Assembly: GCF_017377735.1 (NCBI RefSeq)
Contig: NZ_JAFVMH010000002.1
Span: 1 to 64,000, forward strand
Direction: 5' to 3'
Length of the DNA stretch: 64,000 bases
From: Acetobacter garciniae
Lineage (GTDB): Bacteria > Pseudomonadota > Alphaproteobacteria > Acetobacterales > Acetobacteraceae
Shown: one piece after another, positions 8,598 to 16,789 of the stretch
Position numbering within the stretch: the stretch's first letter is position 1
Layout: each line of letters starts with the position of its first letter
Made by a program: the position numbers and the translations under genes
The notes under the pieces: model-generated
What the model was told of the DNA's origin: nothing
What the model saw: only the letters and a program-made list of their open reading frames with translations
Databases searched by the model: none

Positions 8598-9479
8598 TCA
8601 GAACCGATAGGCGATACCGGCGGAAACCACGGTGGGGTCGAGCGATTCGTGAGCGCGGACCTTGATGGTTTCGGACTGGTTTTCCAGCCAGCCATGCATG
8701 CGCACGAAAAGCTGCTTCACGTCGGCGTTGAAGAACCAGTTGCCAACCACCTGGTAGTCGAAACCGACATTGACGGACGGACCACCCGTAAAGCCGACAT
8801 TCAGCTTGTTCAGCGCATAGGCCGAACCCAGGTTGCCCAGGGCACCTGCGGCGTGCATGCTGTGGAACCACATCATGGTGCCGCCCACGCCCACATAGGG
8901 GTTGAAGCGCTTGTGGGGGCGGAAGTGATAGGCCACGGTAATGGTGGGCGGCAGCACCCAGGCGCTACCCACGTCAACCTTGTTGCCATGGCCGACATTG
9001 CCGCCAAGACCGGCGACGGCACTGCCCAGTTCCCCACCGTTGGAAGACACTTCATGGCGCATGCTGGTGGCGATCAGGTCGAGCGAGATATTGTCGGTCA
9101 CGAAGTATTCGACCGTCAGTTCCGGCATGGCCTGGTTGGTGGTGGACAGGCGCCCGCCAGCCATCGGCGTGTTGTTGGGAACCCCAACCGCCTTGGCGGA
9201 CAGCCAGGTGCGGCCGTCACGATCCTGCGGCAGGATACCCACGCCCGAGAAGCGGATCATGAAGTCGCCCTTGCCCAGGCCGATCTTGGTGCTCGCACAG
9301 GTTTCGAAAATGCCGCAATGGCTGCTGGGCGGCGGCGCATCGGGAATGCGGCTGACGACCGGCGCATTCACATAGGCTGCCTTGTTGGGGGTCATTGTCT
9401 GGGCCTGCGCCTGGGCAGCGCCCGCCATGGTGGCGACACCGGCGGCCATGGCTGTAAGGAGGGAACGGAGCTTTACCAT
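8598..9479 (-). CDS. ompW: OmpW-family outer-membrane protein
   Basis: A 293-residue protein starting MVKLRSLLTAMAAGVATMAG, with a signal peptide likely cut after AQAQA, then alternating amphipathic strands and a final aromatic residue (GIAYRF) typical of eight-stranded outer-membrane barrels. Family features include FMIRFSGVGILPQD near the N-terminus and the pair TITVAYHFRPHKRFNPYVGVG near the middle. It is longer than E. coli OmpW because of a loop around residues 80-120. An upstream in-frame start at 9506 is possible. It is the first gene of ompW-hemN, preceded by a perfect FNR box. OmpW genes are known FNR targets in several bacteria, so low-oxygen induction is a reasonable inference. Confidence 0.9.
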   Translation of the reverse strand: MVKLRSLLTAMAAGVATMAGAAQAQAQTMTPNKAAYVNAPVVSRIPDAPPPSSHCGIFETCASTKIGLGKGDFMIRFSGVGILPQDRDGRTWLSAKAVGVPNNTPMAGGRLSTTNQAMPELTVEYFVTDNISLDLIATSMRHEVSSNGGELGSAVAGLGGNVGHGNKVDVGSAWVLPPTITVAYHFRPHKRFNPYVGVGGTMMWFHSMHAAGALGNLGSAYALNKLNVGFTGGPSVNVGFDYQVVGNWFFNADVKQLFVRMHGWLENQSETIKVRAHESLDPTVVSAGIAYRF

Positions 9480-9549
9480 ACCTGCTGTCTCTTCCACGAT
9501 GGTCAATAACGTTTCGGTGTGGAGAAATCATGCCCGGGCCGCGACCACC

Positions 9550-9563
9550 TTGATATAGATCAA
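9550..9563. promoter_or_regulatory. FNR box upstream of ompW-hemN
   Basis: TTGATATAGATCAA matches the FNR consensus TTGAT-N4-ATCAA exactly. Its centre is 77 bp upstream of the ompW start, a distance allowing class II activation at about -41.5. The FNR-type regulator is encoded 240 bp away. Confidence 0.85.
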
Positions 9564-9690
9564 GCCAGCAGGCCGGGGTGGCGCGATCGATCTATATTGT
9601 GACATTTTAACCACAAGCCCCGAACACGCCCGCCAGCCACCTGCACGATACCCCAAGCAGTGGCGCGCCTGTGGCATACCTTACCTGTCA

Positions 9691-9704
9691 TTGATTTATA
9701 TCAA
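9691..9704. promoter_or_regulatory. FNR box upstream of fnr
   Basis: TTGATTTATATCAA matches TTGAT-N4-ATCAA exactly. Its centre is about 106 bp upstream of the regulator's start, so the gene probably controls its own level. Confidence 0.82.
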
Positions 9705-9803
9705 AAATCCCATAATAATTACGGGCGCATCTTTTTTTGTGTTTTTACCGGGATAGCTGGCTGCTGCCTGCCTCCAGAGCGCTCGGTTTGCGGATGATAC
9801 AGC

Positions 9804-10610
9804 ATGGCTCCTCCCCTCCAGACATCAGCCTTTCTCAGTCCGGGTCTGGGTGTGCATCCATCGCGGCAGGCAGACCTCCAGCGCTGCCTGCTATGCGATC
9901 AGCGCGATGCAAACCTGTGCAGCGGTCTGGACAAGCAGGGGCTCGCGGCCCTGGCCCAGTCGTCCAAGAGACTCGTGCTCCCGCCGGGTACGACCATGGT
10001 GGAAGAGGGTGAGCCGGCGGTGTCCTTCTTCAACGTCACACAGGGCACGGTCAAGCTGTTCAAATCCCTGCCCGACGGGCGCCGCCAGATCACGGGCTTT
10101 GCCGATCCCGGCCAGTTCCTGGGGCTGAGCCCGTCGGATGTGTATTCCTTCGGAGCGGAAACCGTTGATACCGTGCAGGTCTGCCGCTTCCAGCGCCCCC
10201 AGCTTGAAGGACTGCTGAGCGACTTCCCCGTATTCGAGCGCAACCTGCTGGTTGCCGTGACCGACCGGCTGGCCGAAGCGCAGGAGCAGATGCTGCTTCT
10301 GGGGCGCAAGACCGCGAAGGAAAAGGTGGCCAGCTTCCTGCTCGACCGCCTGCAGGCCCATGAACGCGCCCAGGCCACCGCAGCCGCACACGACCATGAC
10401 GAACCCGCCGCAACCACGGAACACGTGGCTTCGGTTCCCATGACACGCATCGATATTGCCGATTACCTGGGTCTGACGATCGAGACCGTCAGCCGCACGA
10501 TCAGCGCCCTGCGGCGCGAAAAGATCATCGCCAATATGGAAAACCACTATATCCAGATTCTGGCACCCGCCACCCTGCGCCAGATCGCCTCGGGCCAGCA
10601 GAACGGCTGA
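9804..10610 (+). CDS. FNR/CRP-family oxygen-responsive regulator
   Basis: A 268-residue regulator with an N-terminal cysteine cluster C28-x2-C31-x7-C39 and a fourth cysteine C127, the spacing expected for an oxygen-labile [4Fe-4S] cluster in FnrN/FnrL-type proteins. The cAMP-like sensor domain spans about residues 45-165. The helix-turn-helix around 214-245 carries E227-x2-S230-R231 (ETVSR), the residues that read TTGAT half-sites. A polar insertion rich in Ala, His and Asp (about 186-210) lies before the HTH. The two perfect FNR boxes beside it fit this specificity. It likely switches on ompW-hemN and other low-oxygen genes. FnrL/FixK naming is not resolvable by eye, but the cysteines argue against a cluster-less FixK. 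Confidence 0.93.
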   Translation: MAPPLQTSAFLSPGLGVHPSRQADLQRCLLCDQRDANLCSGLDKQGLAALAQSSKRLVLPPGTTMVEEGEPAVSFFNVTQGTVKLFKSLPDGRRQITGFADPGQFLGLSPSDVYSFGAETVDTVQVCRFQRPQLEGLLSDFPVFERNLLVAVTDRLAEAQEQMLLLGRKTAKEKVASFLLDRLQAHERAQATAAAHDHDEPAATTEHVASVPMTRIDIADYLGLTIETVSRTISALRREKIIANMENHYIQILAPATLRQIASGQQNG

Positions 10611-10668
10611 ACAATCGCCCCCCGATCGCCGGCCCCAGGCCGACAAACACTTTCCCGCCGTGCCCCAT

Positions 10669-10700
10669 AAAAAAAACCGGCCCCCCGAAGGGAGCCGGTT
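10669..10700 (-). terminator. Rho-independent terminator after the DegP gene
   Basis: Minus-strand reading: AACCGGCTCCC pairs with the GGGGGGCCGGTT side across a TTCG-type loop, followed by eight T residues. It is 30 bp past the degP stop. Confidence 0.85.
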
Positions 10701-10729
10701 CCTGACCCGGAGGCGTCGGATCAGCGCAT

Positions 10730-12331
10730 TCAGTTATCGTCATCCCCGTCGCCATCGCCGGTATCGGCTGGCGGGGGCGGTGCGGGCTGGTCGGGGGAAA
10801 TGGCGATGAAGAGCGACTGGTTCTCGCGCAGGATGCGCAGCAGGACCGGCTTTTTGGCCGCCAGTGCCGCCTTGACATCGGTGGCGACCGCGCGGGGATT
10901 GTCCACCGCATCGTTCCCGACCGCCTGGATGAGATCGCCCGGGCGCACACCGGCCTGGTCCGCGGGGGACCCGGCTTCCACATCACTGACCACCACGCCA
11001 TGCACGCCGGCCGCCAGGCCAAGCTGCTGGCGCAGTTCCGCCGTCAGCGGCGACAGGGCAACGCCCAGGCGCTGACCGCTGGCAGCACCGGACCCATTGC
11101 CATGCGCATTGGGCGTGCTGCCCGCCAGATTGCCGATCTTGAGCGAGAGGGTCTGCGGATTGCCTGCGCGGATGAACGCCACAGTGACCTGCGTGCCCGG
11201 GGCGATTGCCGCCACACGCACCGCCAGGTCATGCGGGCTTGCCACCTTCTGGCCGTTGAAATCGGTAATCACGTCCTGGGCTTTCAGCCCCGCCTTTTCC
11301 GCCGGGCTGCCCGCGGCAACGCTGGCCACCAGCGCGCCGGAGGGCAGGGCACCCTGTTCCTTGGGGGTAGGCAGGTTCAGCGCGCGCGCCAGCACGGGCG
11401 AGATCGCCTGCGCGTTCACGCCCAGATACCCGCGCACCACATGCCCGGTCTTGCGAAGCTGGTCGACCACCGAACGCACGGTATCGGACGGAATGGCAAA
11501 GCCGATCCCGATGGAGCCGCCGCCCGAAGGTGACAGAATGGCGGTGTTCACCCCCACCACCTTGCCATCCTGCGTGAAGAGCGGGCCGCCGGAATTGCCG
11601 CGGTTGATGGGTGCGTCCACCTGGATGAAGTTGTCGTACGGCCCTTCATTGATATCGCGCCCGCGGGCGGAGACGATACCCGCCGTGACCGTGCCACCCA
11701 GGCCATAGGGGTTGCCCACGGCAATTACCCATTCGCCGGGCTGCACGTCTTCGGATTCGCCCAGTTCGATGAACGGCAGTTTCTGGGTCGAGGTTACCTT
11801 GAGCAGGGCCAGGTCGGTCTTGCCGTCGCGCCCGACGATCTTGGCAGGCAGGGTCGTGCCGTCATCGAACGTGACCGTGACCTTGGTGGCCCCTTTCACG
11901 ACATGGTTGTTGGTGACGACATAACCGTCGGCCGAGATGACAAAGCCCGACCCGCGTGCCTCGACAAGCTGGTTGGACGGCTGGGGCGCCATCTGGAACG
12001 GGAAGGGGAACGGAAAGGGCGAGCCGCCCATACCGCCCATGCCGCCATTTTCACCCTCGATCGCGTCCGCGCGGATCATGGCGGTAATGGAGACCACGGC
12101 GGGCTTGACCTGCTTGACCAGGCCCACAAAGTCGGGAATGCGCTGCGCGGGTTCGGTGGGCTTGATAACACCGGCTGGATCCGCCCAGGCCAGGGGGGTG
12201 GAACAAAAGCCAGTCCCCAGGGCGAAGGTGCAACCCGCCAGCAATGCCAAGGCCTTGGTTCGGGTTGCGCTATAGCTGTCATGGCGGCTTGGGCCACGCT
12301 GTTTACCAATCGTCACAGATTTTCCAGACAT
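10730..12331 (-). CDS. Periplasmic serine protease Do (DegP/HtrA family)
   Basis: A trypsin-like periplasmic quality-control protease with two PDZ domains. From the ATG at 12331 the product has 533 residues: a signal peptide (KALALLAGCTFALGT, cleavage near LAWA-D), then a Gly/Met/Pro-rich loop, the protease domain with H143 (NNHVVKG), D173 (DLALLKV) and S247 (NRGNSGGPLF), PDZ1 at about 280-370 and PDZ2 at about 410-500, and an acidic tail ending DGDGDDDN. The frame is open for 40 codons upstream, and a GTG one codon earlier is also possible; an AAGGA motif lies about 15 nt upstream. It stands alone and ends at a strong terminator. An envelope-stress promoter would be expected, but no convincing sigma-E or sigma-32 site was seen. 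Confidence 0.94.
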   Translation of the reverse strand: MSGKSVTIGKQRGPSRHDSYSATRTKALALLAGCTFALGTGFCSTPLAWADPAGVIKPTEPAQRIPDFVGLVKQVKPAVVSITAMIRADAIEGENGGMGGMGGSPFPFPFPFQMAPQPSNQLVEARGSGFVISADGYVVTNNHVVKGATKVTVTFDDGTTLPAKIVGRDGKTDLALLKVTSTQKLPFIELGESEDVQPGEWVIAVGNPYGLGGTVTAGIVSARGRDINEGPYDNFIQVDAPINRGNSGGPLFTQDGKVVGVNTAILSPSGGGSIGIGFAIPSDTVRSVVDQLRKTGHVVRGYLGVNAQAISPVLARALNLPTPKEQGALPSGALVASVAAGSPAEKAGLKAQDVITDFNGQKVASPHDLAVRVAAIAPGTQVTVAFIRAGNPQTLSLKIGNLAGSTPNAHGNGSGAASGQRLGVALSPLTAELRQQLGLAAGVHGVVVSDVEAGSPADQAGVRPGDLIQAVGNDAVDNPRAVATDVKAALAAKKPVLLRILRENQSLFIAISPDQPAPPPPADTGDGDGDDDN

Positions 12332-12503
12332 CACGACTTCGACTGTTCCTTGTGTTACGCCCCTGGCGAGACACCACGCCAGCACCGCGCGGTACCGCCT
12401 GAACATAAGAAAAGACATAGGGCACACGGGCAGAACCATGAACCCCCGCAACCCTTACGCCCCACATGCTAGCATGGTTTCCCCCATAAGGAAAAAAGCC
12501 GCC

Positions 12504-12980
12504 CTACCCCCTGGGCGCGGACGGGCGCAGGGCCTGGAAAAACGTTCGCAGCAAGGCCGTGGCCTGCTGTTCGCACACCCCGCCCACGATTTCGGGGCGA
12601 TGCAGGGTTTCGGGCCGGTAGGGCAGGCGCGCGCCGTGTTCGACCGCCCCGCCCTTGGCGTCATACGCCCCGAACACCAGCCGCCCGACACGAAAATGCG
12701 CCAACGCTGCGGCACACATGGGGCAGGGCTCCAGCGTGACCACAAGCGTGCAATCGGCCAGCCTGCGCCCGCCACGCAGCCGCAAACCTTCGCGCATGAC
12801 CAGCATTTCCGCATGGGCGGAAGGGTCGTGGCATTCCTCCACCCGGTTGCCCGCGCGCGCCAGCACCGCACCCGTTTCGTCCAGCAGCACGGCACCCACC
12901 GGCACTTCCCCCCGGGCAGCGGCGGCGCGGGCCTCGTCCAGGGCCAGGGCCATTTCTCCACGCTCACGCCAGGTTTTCAC
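12504..12980 (-). CDS. tadA: tRNA-specific adenosine deaminase
   Basis: It deaminates A34 to inosine in tRNA-Arg(ACG). The 158-residue product starts at a GTG (MKTWRERGEMALALDEA) preceded by a strong AAGGGG ribosome binding site 5 nt upstream; this start matches the usual size of TadA. Zinc ligands are H56 and the PCPMC cysteines C86 and C89, and the proton-shuttling glutamate is E58 in HAE. The C-terminal FFQALR segment is typical of the bacterial enzyme rather than of cytosine or guanine deaminases. The next gene on the same strand is degP, about 170 bp further on, so coupling is doubtful. Confidence 0.95.
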   Translation of the reverse strand: MKTWRERGEMALALDEARAAAARGEVPVGAVLLDETGAVLARAGNRVEECHDPSAHAEMLVMREGLRLRGGRRLADCTLVVTLEPCPMCAAALAHFRVGRLVFGAYDAKGGAVEHGARLPYRPETLHRPEIVGGVCEQQATALLRTFFQALRPSAPRG

Positions 12981-13386
12981 GCAGTCCCCTTCCCTTCCTC
13001 CGCAACGCCCGGCTGTGTGCAACGCCATTCTCCACGGCGCGCCCGGCGGGCCTGTCACATTGCCACTATAATATCGCGGCCGTACCCGTGCACCTGTCTC
13101 GGCCCCAAAAGGGGTGGCGGGGCGCTCTGCCGGCACGCGCCCCGGCATGGGCTCCGGCCCCGCTGGTTTTTTCATTCCGCGCACTCACAAAATATTTCAA
13201 TCCGGAGGGAACCATTGGGCAAACCGCTTTACGCCAGGACGCGGCAGAGTCGTATATTTTCCTTGTTTTCTGGCCGGTTTTTGGTCATCATGCCTTAAAG
13301 TCGCCACGGTTCGTTCTGTAACAGATTACAGCAGGCGACGGAATTTCTCACGCTCCTTACGAGGTCTGACGGAAAGGATCGGAACC
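12981..13386. other. Gene-poor stretch upstream of tadA and the small ORF
   Basis: No convincing gene. The first 80 bp must hold the tadA promoter and its purine-rich ribosome binding site. The part 13180-13330 is AT-richer and has a GGAGGG motif before a TTG that opens only 27 codons; this could be a leader peptide but is not supported further. Confidence 0.5.
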
Positions 13387-13539
13387 ATGCACACCCTGTC
13401 TTTCATCCTGGCTGCCGCAGCCATCGGGCTTGGACTTTCCGCTGCTGACAGGCTGTCCTCTGATTCCGCAACACAGGCCACGGCCACCCTGTCCGCCCGG
13501 GTTCTGCCCGTCAGCGTGCCCTCGCTCCTGCCGCATTAG
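13387..13539 (+). CDS. Small hypothetical protein, possibly exported
   Basis: A 50-residue open frame starting MHTLSFILAAAAIGLGLSAA with AAGGA 8 nt before the ATG. The N-terminal half is a hydrophobic segment that could be a signal peptide or one membrane helix; the rest is Ser/Thr/Ala/Val-rich and ends VPSLLPH. There is no recognisable family. It lies in a stretch without other genes, 150 bp before the amidotransferase gene. The good ribosome binding site and signal-like start are the only support, so it may be chance. Confidence 0.35.
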   Translation: MHTLSFILAAAAIGLGLSAADRLSSDSATQATATLSARVLPVSVPSLLPH

Positions 13540-13690
13540 GCCCCGGCACCCATAGCGGCGGAAGCCTGTATCCATCAGCGGGAATGACCGTACGCCAAAG
13601 GCTGCGGCATGGACCTTGCCCTGCCGTTGTGGCACCTGAACCAGACGCCTTTCACCCATCAGGCGCCTTGCGTTCAGAACAGGCAGGAAC

Positions 13691-14422
13691 ATGGTTTCGC
13701 AACGTCCGGTTATTGGCATCACCCTCGATCTGGAAGAAGGGGGTGCGCAGCAGTATTCCCGCTTCGCCTGGTGCGCCCTGCGCGAAAACTATCTGTCCGC
13801 CGTCGCCAGTGCGGGGGGCCTGCCTGTGGCCCTTCCGCTTTTTCCCCAGCTTGGGGCGGACTACATGGCCCATGTGGACGGGCTGCTGATAACCGGTGGC
13901 GCGTTCGACATAGATCCTGCCCTGTATGGCGAGAGCGAACAGCACCCGAGCGTGAGCCTGCGCCCCCGCCGCACCCGGGCCGAAAGCGCGTACCTGGCCG
14001 CAAGCCTTGCACGCAATATTCCCGTGCTGGGCATTTGCGGGGGCATGCAGCTTATGGCCGTGGCCCTGGGTGGCACGCTGATCCAGCATATTCCCGATGA
14101 AAACCCCACCGCCCTGCCGCATGAACAGCCCAACCCCCGAAACGAAGCCAGTCACGCCGTTGACATCGTGCCCCATACCCAGCTAGCCGGGCTGGTGGAT
14201 GGGCGGGCGCGGATTGCCGTGAACTCCGCCCATCATCAGGCCGTGCGCACGCCCGGGCGGGGACGGATCAACGCCGTGGCGGAAGACGGGGTGATCGAGG
14301 GAATAGAAGATCCCGCGCACCGTTTTTTCCTTGGGGTGCAATGGCACCCGGAATTTGGCATAGACCCCGCTGACAGGGCCCTGTTCCGGGCTTTCGTCAA
14401 GGCAGCAGGAGAACAGGGGTGA
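13691..14422 (+). CDS. Class I glutamine amidotransferase, PuuD-like (peptidase C26)
   Basis: A 243-residue member of the gamma-glutamyl-gamma-aminobutyrate hydrolase group of class I glutamine amidotransferases. The nucleophile is C116 in LGICGGMQ, and the catalytic partners are H219 and E221 in VQWHPEF. The LLITGGAFDIDPALYG segment is characteristic of PuuD-like stand-alone hydrolases. The substrate is probably a gamma-glutamyl compound, but the polyamine (Puu) pathway genes are not nearby, so the specific name is not given. The stop overlaps the GTG of the next gene by 4 nt (GTGA), so it is the first gene of a tight three-gene unit with rluB and rsmD. Confidence 0.88.
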   Translation: MVSQRPVIGITLDLEEGGAQQYSRFAWCALRENYLSAVASAGGLPVALPLFPQLGADYMAHVDGLLITGGAFDIDPALYGESEQHPSVSLRPRRTRAESAYLAASLARNIPVLGICGGMQLMAVALGGTLIQHIPDENPTALPHEQPNPRNEASHAVDIVPHTQLAGLVDGRARIAVNSAHHQAVRTPGRGRINAVAEDGVIEGIEDPAHRFFLGVQWHPEFGIDPADRALFRAFVKAAGEQG

Positions 14423-15177
14423 CCCAGGACACACGCGGAGAACGCATTGCGAAATGGCTGGCACGATCGGGTGTCGCCAGCCGGCGCGACGCCGAACGCA
14501 TGATAGAAGAAGGGCGTGTGCGCCTGAACGGGCACCCCGTCACCCACCCCGCCACCTTTGTGGGGGAAGGGGATATCGTGCTCGTGGACAACCAGCCCGT
14601 ATCCGCCCCCGAACGCACCCGCCTGTGGCGCTACCACAAGCCCGACGGGCTGGTGACCACCCACCGCGACCCCGAAGGCCGCCCGACGGTGTTCGGCTCC
14701 CTGCCCGAAGGCATGCCGCGCGTGATCAGCGTGGGGCGGCTGGACCTGAATAGCGAAGGGCTTTTGCTGCTGACCAACGATGGCGAGCTGGCGCGCAAGC
14801 TCGAACTGCCTTCCAACGGCTGGCTGCGGCGCTACCGCGTGCGCGTGTTCGGTGTGGTGGACGAGCAGCGGCTGGCAAGCCTGGCCCAGGGCTGTGTTTT
14901 CGAAGGCGTGCGCTACGGCCCCATTACCGCCGCCCTCGATTCCCGCAAGGGCGACAATGCGTGGCTGACCGTGTCGCTGCGTGAAGGCAAGAACCGCGAG
15001 ATCCGCAAGGTCATGACCGGGCTGAACCTGCATGTCAGCCGCCTGATCCGCACCAGCTACGGGCCGTTCCAGCTTGGCACGCTGCTGCGCCGCGAGCTGG
15101 AGGAAGTTCCGCCCCGTATCCTGCGCGACCAGTTGCCAAAGGGCGAAACCCCGCCAGCAGGATCGCGATCGCGCTGA
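14419..15177 (+). CDS. rluB: 23S rRNA pseudouridine synthase, RsuA/RluB family
   Basis: A 252-residue enzyme that isomerises a uridine in rRNA to pseudouridine. The N-terminal S4 RNA-binding domain (GERIAKWLARSGVASRRDAE, residues about 6-25, then GRVRLNG) is followed by the catalytic domain with D109 in VGRLDLNSEG. The combination matches RluB, which modifies U2605 of 23S rRNA, more than RsuA, but RluE/F-type specificity is not excluded. It starts at GTG, overlapping the preceding stop by 4 nt, and its TGA overlaps the rsmD ATG by one base. Co-transcription with rsmD links two rRNA-modifying enzymes. Confidence 0.92.
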   Translation: MTQDTRGERIAKWLARSGVASRRDAERMIEEGRVRLNGHPVTHPATFVGEGDIVLVDNQPVSAPERTRLWRYHKPDGLVTTHRDPEGRPTVFGSLPEGMPRVISVGRLDLNSEGLLLLTNDGELARKLELPSNGWLRRYRVRVFGVVDEQRLASLAQGCVFEGVRYGPITAALDSRKGDNAWLTVSLREGKNREIRKVMTGLNLHVSRLIRTSYGPFQLGTLLRRELEEVPPRILRDQLPKGETPPAGSRSR

Positions 15178-15773
15178 TGGTGCGGATCATCGCGGGAACC
15201 CGCAAGGGTCGCGTGCTGGCCACCCCCGAAGGCCCGGCCACGCGCCCCACGGCCGACCGGGTGCGCCAGGCGCTGTTCGACATGCTGGCCCACGCGCCCT
15301 GGGGCGGTGCGGGCCTTCTGGCCGGGGCGCATGTGCTCGACGCGTTCGCGGGCACGGGGGCGCTGGGGCTGGAAGCCCTGTCACGCGGGGCGGAACATGC
15401 CACTTTTTTTGAAACCGCCCGCCCGGCCCTGGCCGCCCTGCGCGCCAATATCCGTGCCTGCGGGTGGGAAGACCGCTGCACCGTGATCGCGCGCGATGTC
15501 ACCACCCCGCCCCGCATCAAGGCGGAGCAGGCCCCCGCAAGCCTGGTCTTTGTGGACCCGCCCTATAACCAGACCCTGCCCGCATGCGCCATAACCGCGC
15601 TGAAGGCCGCAGGCTGGATTGCCCCTGACGCCACGATCGTGATCGAAACCGGCCGGGACGAACCCCTGCCCTTTGCCCAACCCACCCCCGACACACCTGC
15701 CCCGCCGGAAGACCCGCGCTGGCTGGCGGAAAGGCAGCACGGGGCGGCGCGCCTTTCCATCTGGCGGCTGTAA
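15177..15773 (+). CDS. rsmD: 16S rRNA (guanine966-N2)-methyltransferase
   Basis: A 198-residue SAM-dependent methyltransferase acting on G966 of 16S rRNA in the 30S subunit. It opens VRIIAGTRKGRVL, the RsmD signature, followed by RPTADRVRQALFDML. SAM motif I is DAFAGTG (55-61), and the N2-methyltransferase motif DPPY is at 127-130. Length is normal. It is the last gene of the amidotransferase-rluB-rsmD unit and is followed directly by a copy of the dispersed hairpin repeat. Confidence 0.95.
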   Translation: MVRIIAGTRKGRVLATPEGPATRPTADRVRQALFDMLAHAPWGGAGLLAGAHVLDAFAGTGALGLEALSRGAEHATFFETARPALAALRANIRACGWEDRCTVIARDVTTPPRIKAEQAPASLVFVDPPYNQTLPACAITALKAAGWIAPDATIVIETGRDEPLPFAQPTPDTPAPPEDPRWLAERQHGAARLSIWRL

Positions 15774-15890
15774 AGATCGCTTAAAACAACCTGTTGATAA
15801 ATAAAGATAAACGTTTTTGGTAAAGCTTTTTCCAAAAAGCTTTGAAGGAGGTCACCTTTTTGAAAAAAGGCGACACCCCAAAAACGTTCA
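15774..15890 (+). repeat. Dispersed double-hairpin repeat, copy A
   Basis: Full copy. Outer inverted ends AACGTTTTTGG (15810-15820) and CCAAAAACGTT (15878-15888) enclose hairpin 1 (AAAGCTTTTTCCAAAAAGC..., 15822-15843) and hairpin 2 (CCTTTTT with AAAAAAGG, about 15855-15870). A left flank with CTTAAAACAACCTGTTGATA is shared with copy C. It begins right after the rsmD stop, between two plus-strand genes. Confidence 0.85.
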
Positions 15891-16031
15891 TTCCCTGACA
15901 GGACAATGCGGGGGCCGACTTTTTAACCCCCTGCAAGGCAGGAAGATTCCCGCTTAGATATGGTGGCGATGGGCAAGCTGCGCTACAAGGGCGGATTGGA
16001 ACAGAAGCGGATCAAGAAGGCGGAATCGCAC

Positions 16032-16604
16032 ATGGCTGGAAGCGTGAACAAAGTCATCCTCGTGGGCAATCTGGGCAAGGACCCCGAAGTGCGCACCAGC
16101 CAGAGCGGTGCGAAGATCGTCTCCTTCCCGCTGGCCACTAGCGATACCTGGAACGACCGGGCCTCGGGCGAGCGACGCGAACGCACGGAATGGCACCGCG
16201 TGGTGCTGTTCAACGAACGCCTGGCCGACGTGGCCGAACGCTTTTTGCGCAAGGGCCGCAAGGTCTATCTGGAAGGCTCGCTGCAAACCCGCAAATGGAC
16301 GGACCAGGGTGGGCAGGAACGCTTTACCACCGAAGTCATCATCGACCGGTTCCGTGGTGAACTGGTGCTGCTGGACAGCCGCAACGCCAGCGAAGGCGAT
16401 GGTGGCGGCTTTGGCGGCGGGGCCAGCGGCGGTTCAGGTGGCAGCAGCTACGGCGGCTACAACAGTGGCAGCGGCGGTGGCGATTACGGCGCACCGTCCG
16501 CGGCACCGTCCCGCGCGAACCCGCCCCAGCGTGGGGGTGGTGCGCCGTCTGGCGGGTGGGATGCATCGGGCAGCAGCGACCTGGACGACGAAATTCCGTT
16601 CTAA
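16032..16604 (+). CDS. ssb: Single-stranded DNA-binding protein
   Basis: A 190-residue SSB that coats single-stranded DNA in replication and repair and recruits partners through its tail. The OB fold occupies about 1-110, starting MAGSVNKVILVGNLGKDPEV, with the SSB motifs SGAKIVSFPLATSD and TEWHRVVLFNERLAD. A Gly/Ser-rich flexible linker follows, and the tip is DLDDEIPF, the partner-binding peptide. The frame is open for 24 codons upstream, but the family start and an AAGGCGG ribosome binding site support 16032. It is not beside uvrA, unlike in many bacteria. Confidence 0.97.
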   Translation: MAGSVNKVILVGNLGKDPEVRTSQSGAKIVSFPLATSDTWNDRASGERRERTEWHRVVLFNERLADVAERFLRKGRKVYLEGSLQTRKWTDQGGQERFTTEVIIDRFRGELVLLDSRNASEGDGGGFGGGASGGSGGSSYGGYNSGSGGGDYGAPSAAPSRANPPQRGGGAPSGGWDASGSSDLDDEIPF

Positions 16605-16789
16605 GCTCCATCGCCGCCCGGCATGTCCCCCGGGTGCTGCGTATTCCCCTTGCCACAGACCGGGCGGCTCACGCCCTTGCGAATCGGTCGGGACAGACAG
16701 CCGGGATTCCGGCTTGGGCCATTGTTTTCTCGTGTCCTGAATGCTCAAAATGCCCGGCGGCACGATGCGGCACGACGAGAGGAGAATGA

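Larger units (their letters stand above)
9480..9803. other. Divergent ompW-hemN / fnr regulatory region
   Basis: This 324-bp spacer holds no gene. It contains two perfect FNR boxes (listed separately), one nearer each divergent gene, and an AT-rich stretch between 9585 and 9615. The layout suggests autoregulation of fnr and FNR control of ompW-hemN. Confidence 0.7.

Noticed and set aside
13215..13298. A 27-codon frame from a TTG after GGAGGG
   Set aside because: Too short and TTG-initiated; no gene that it could plausibly regulate follows closely.
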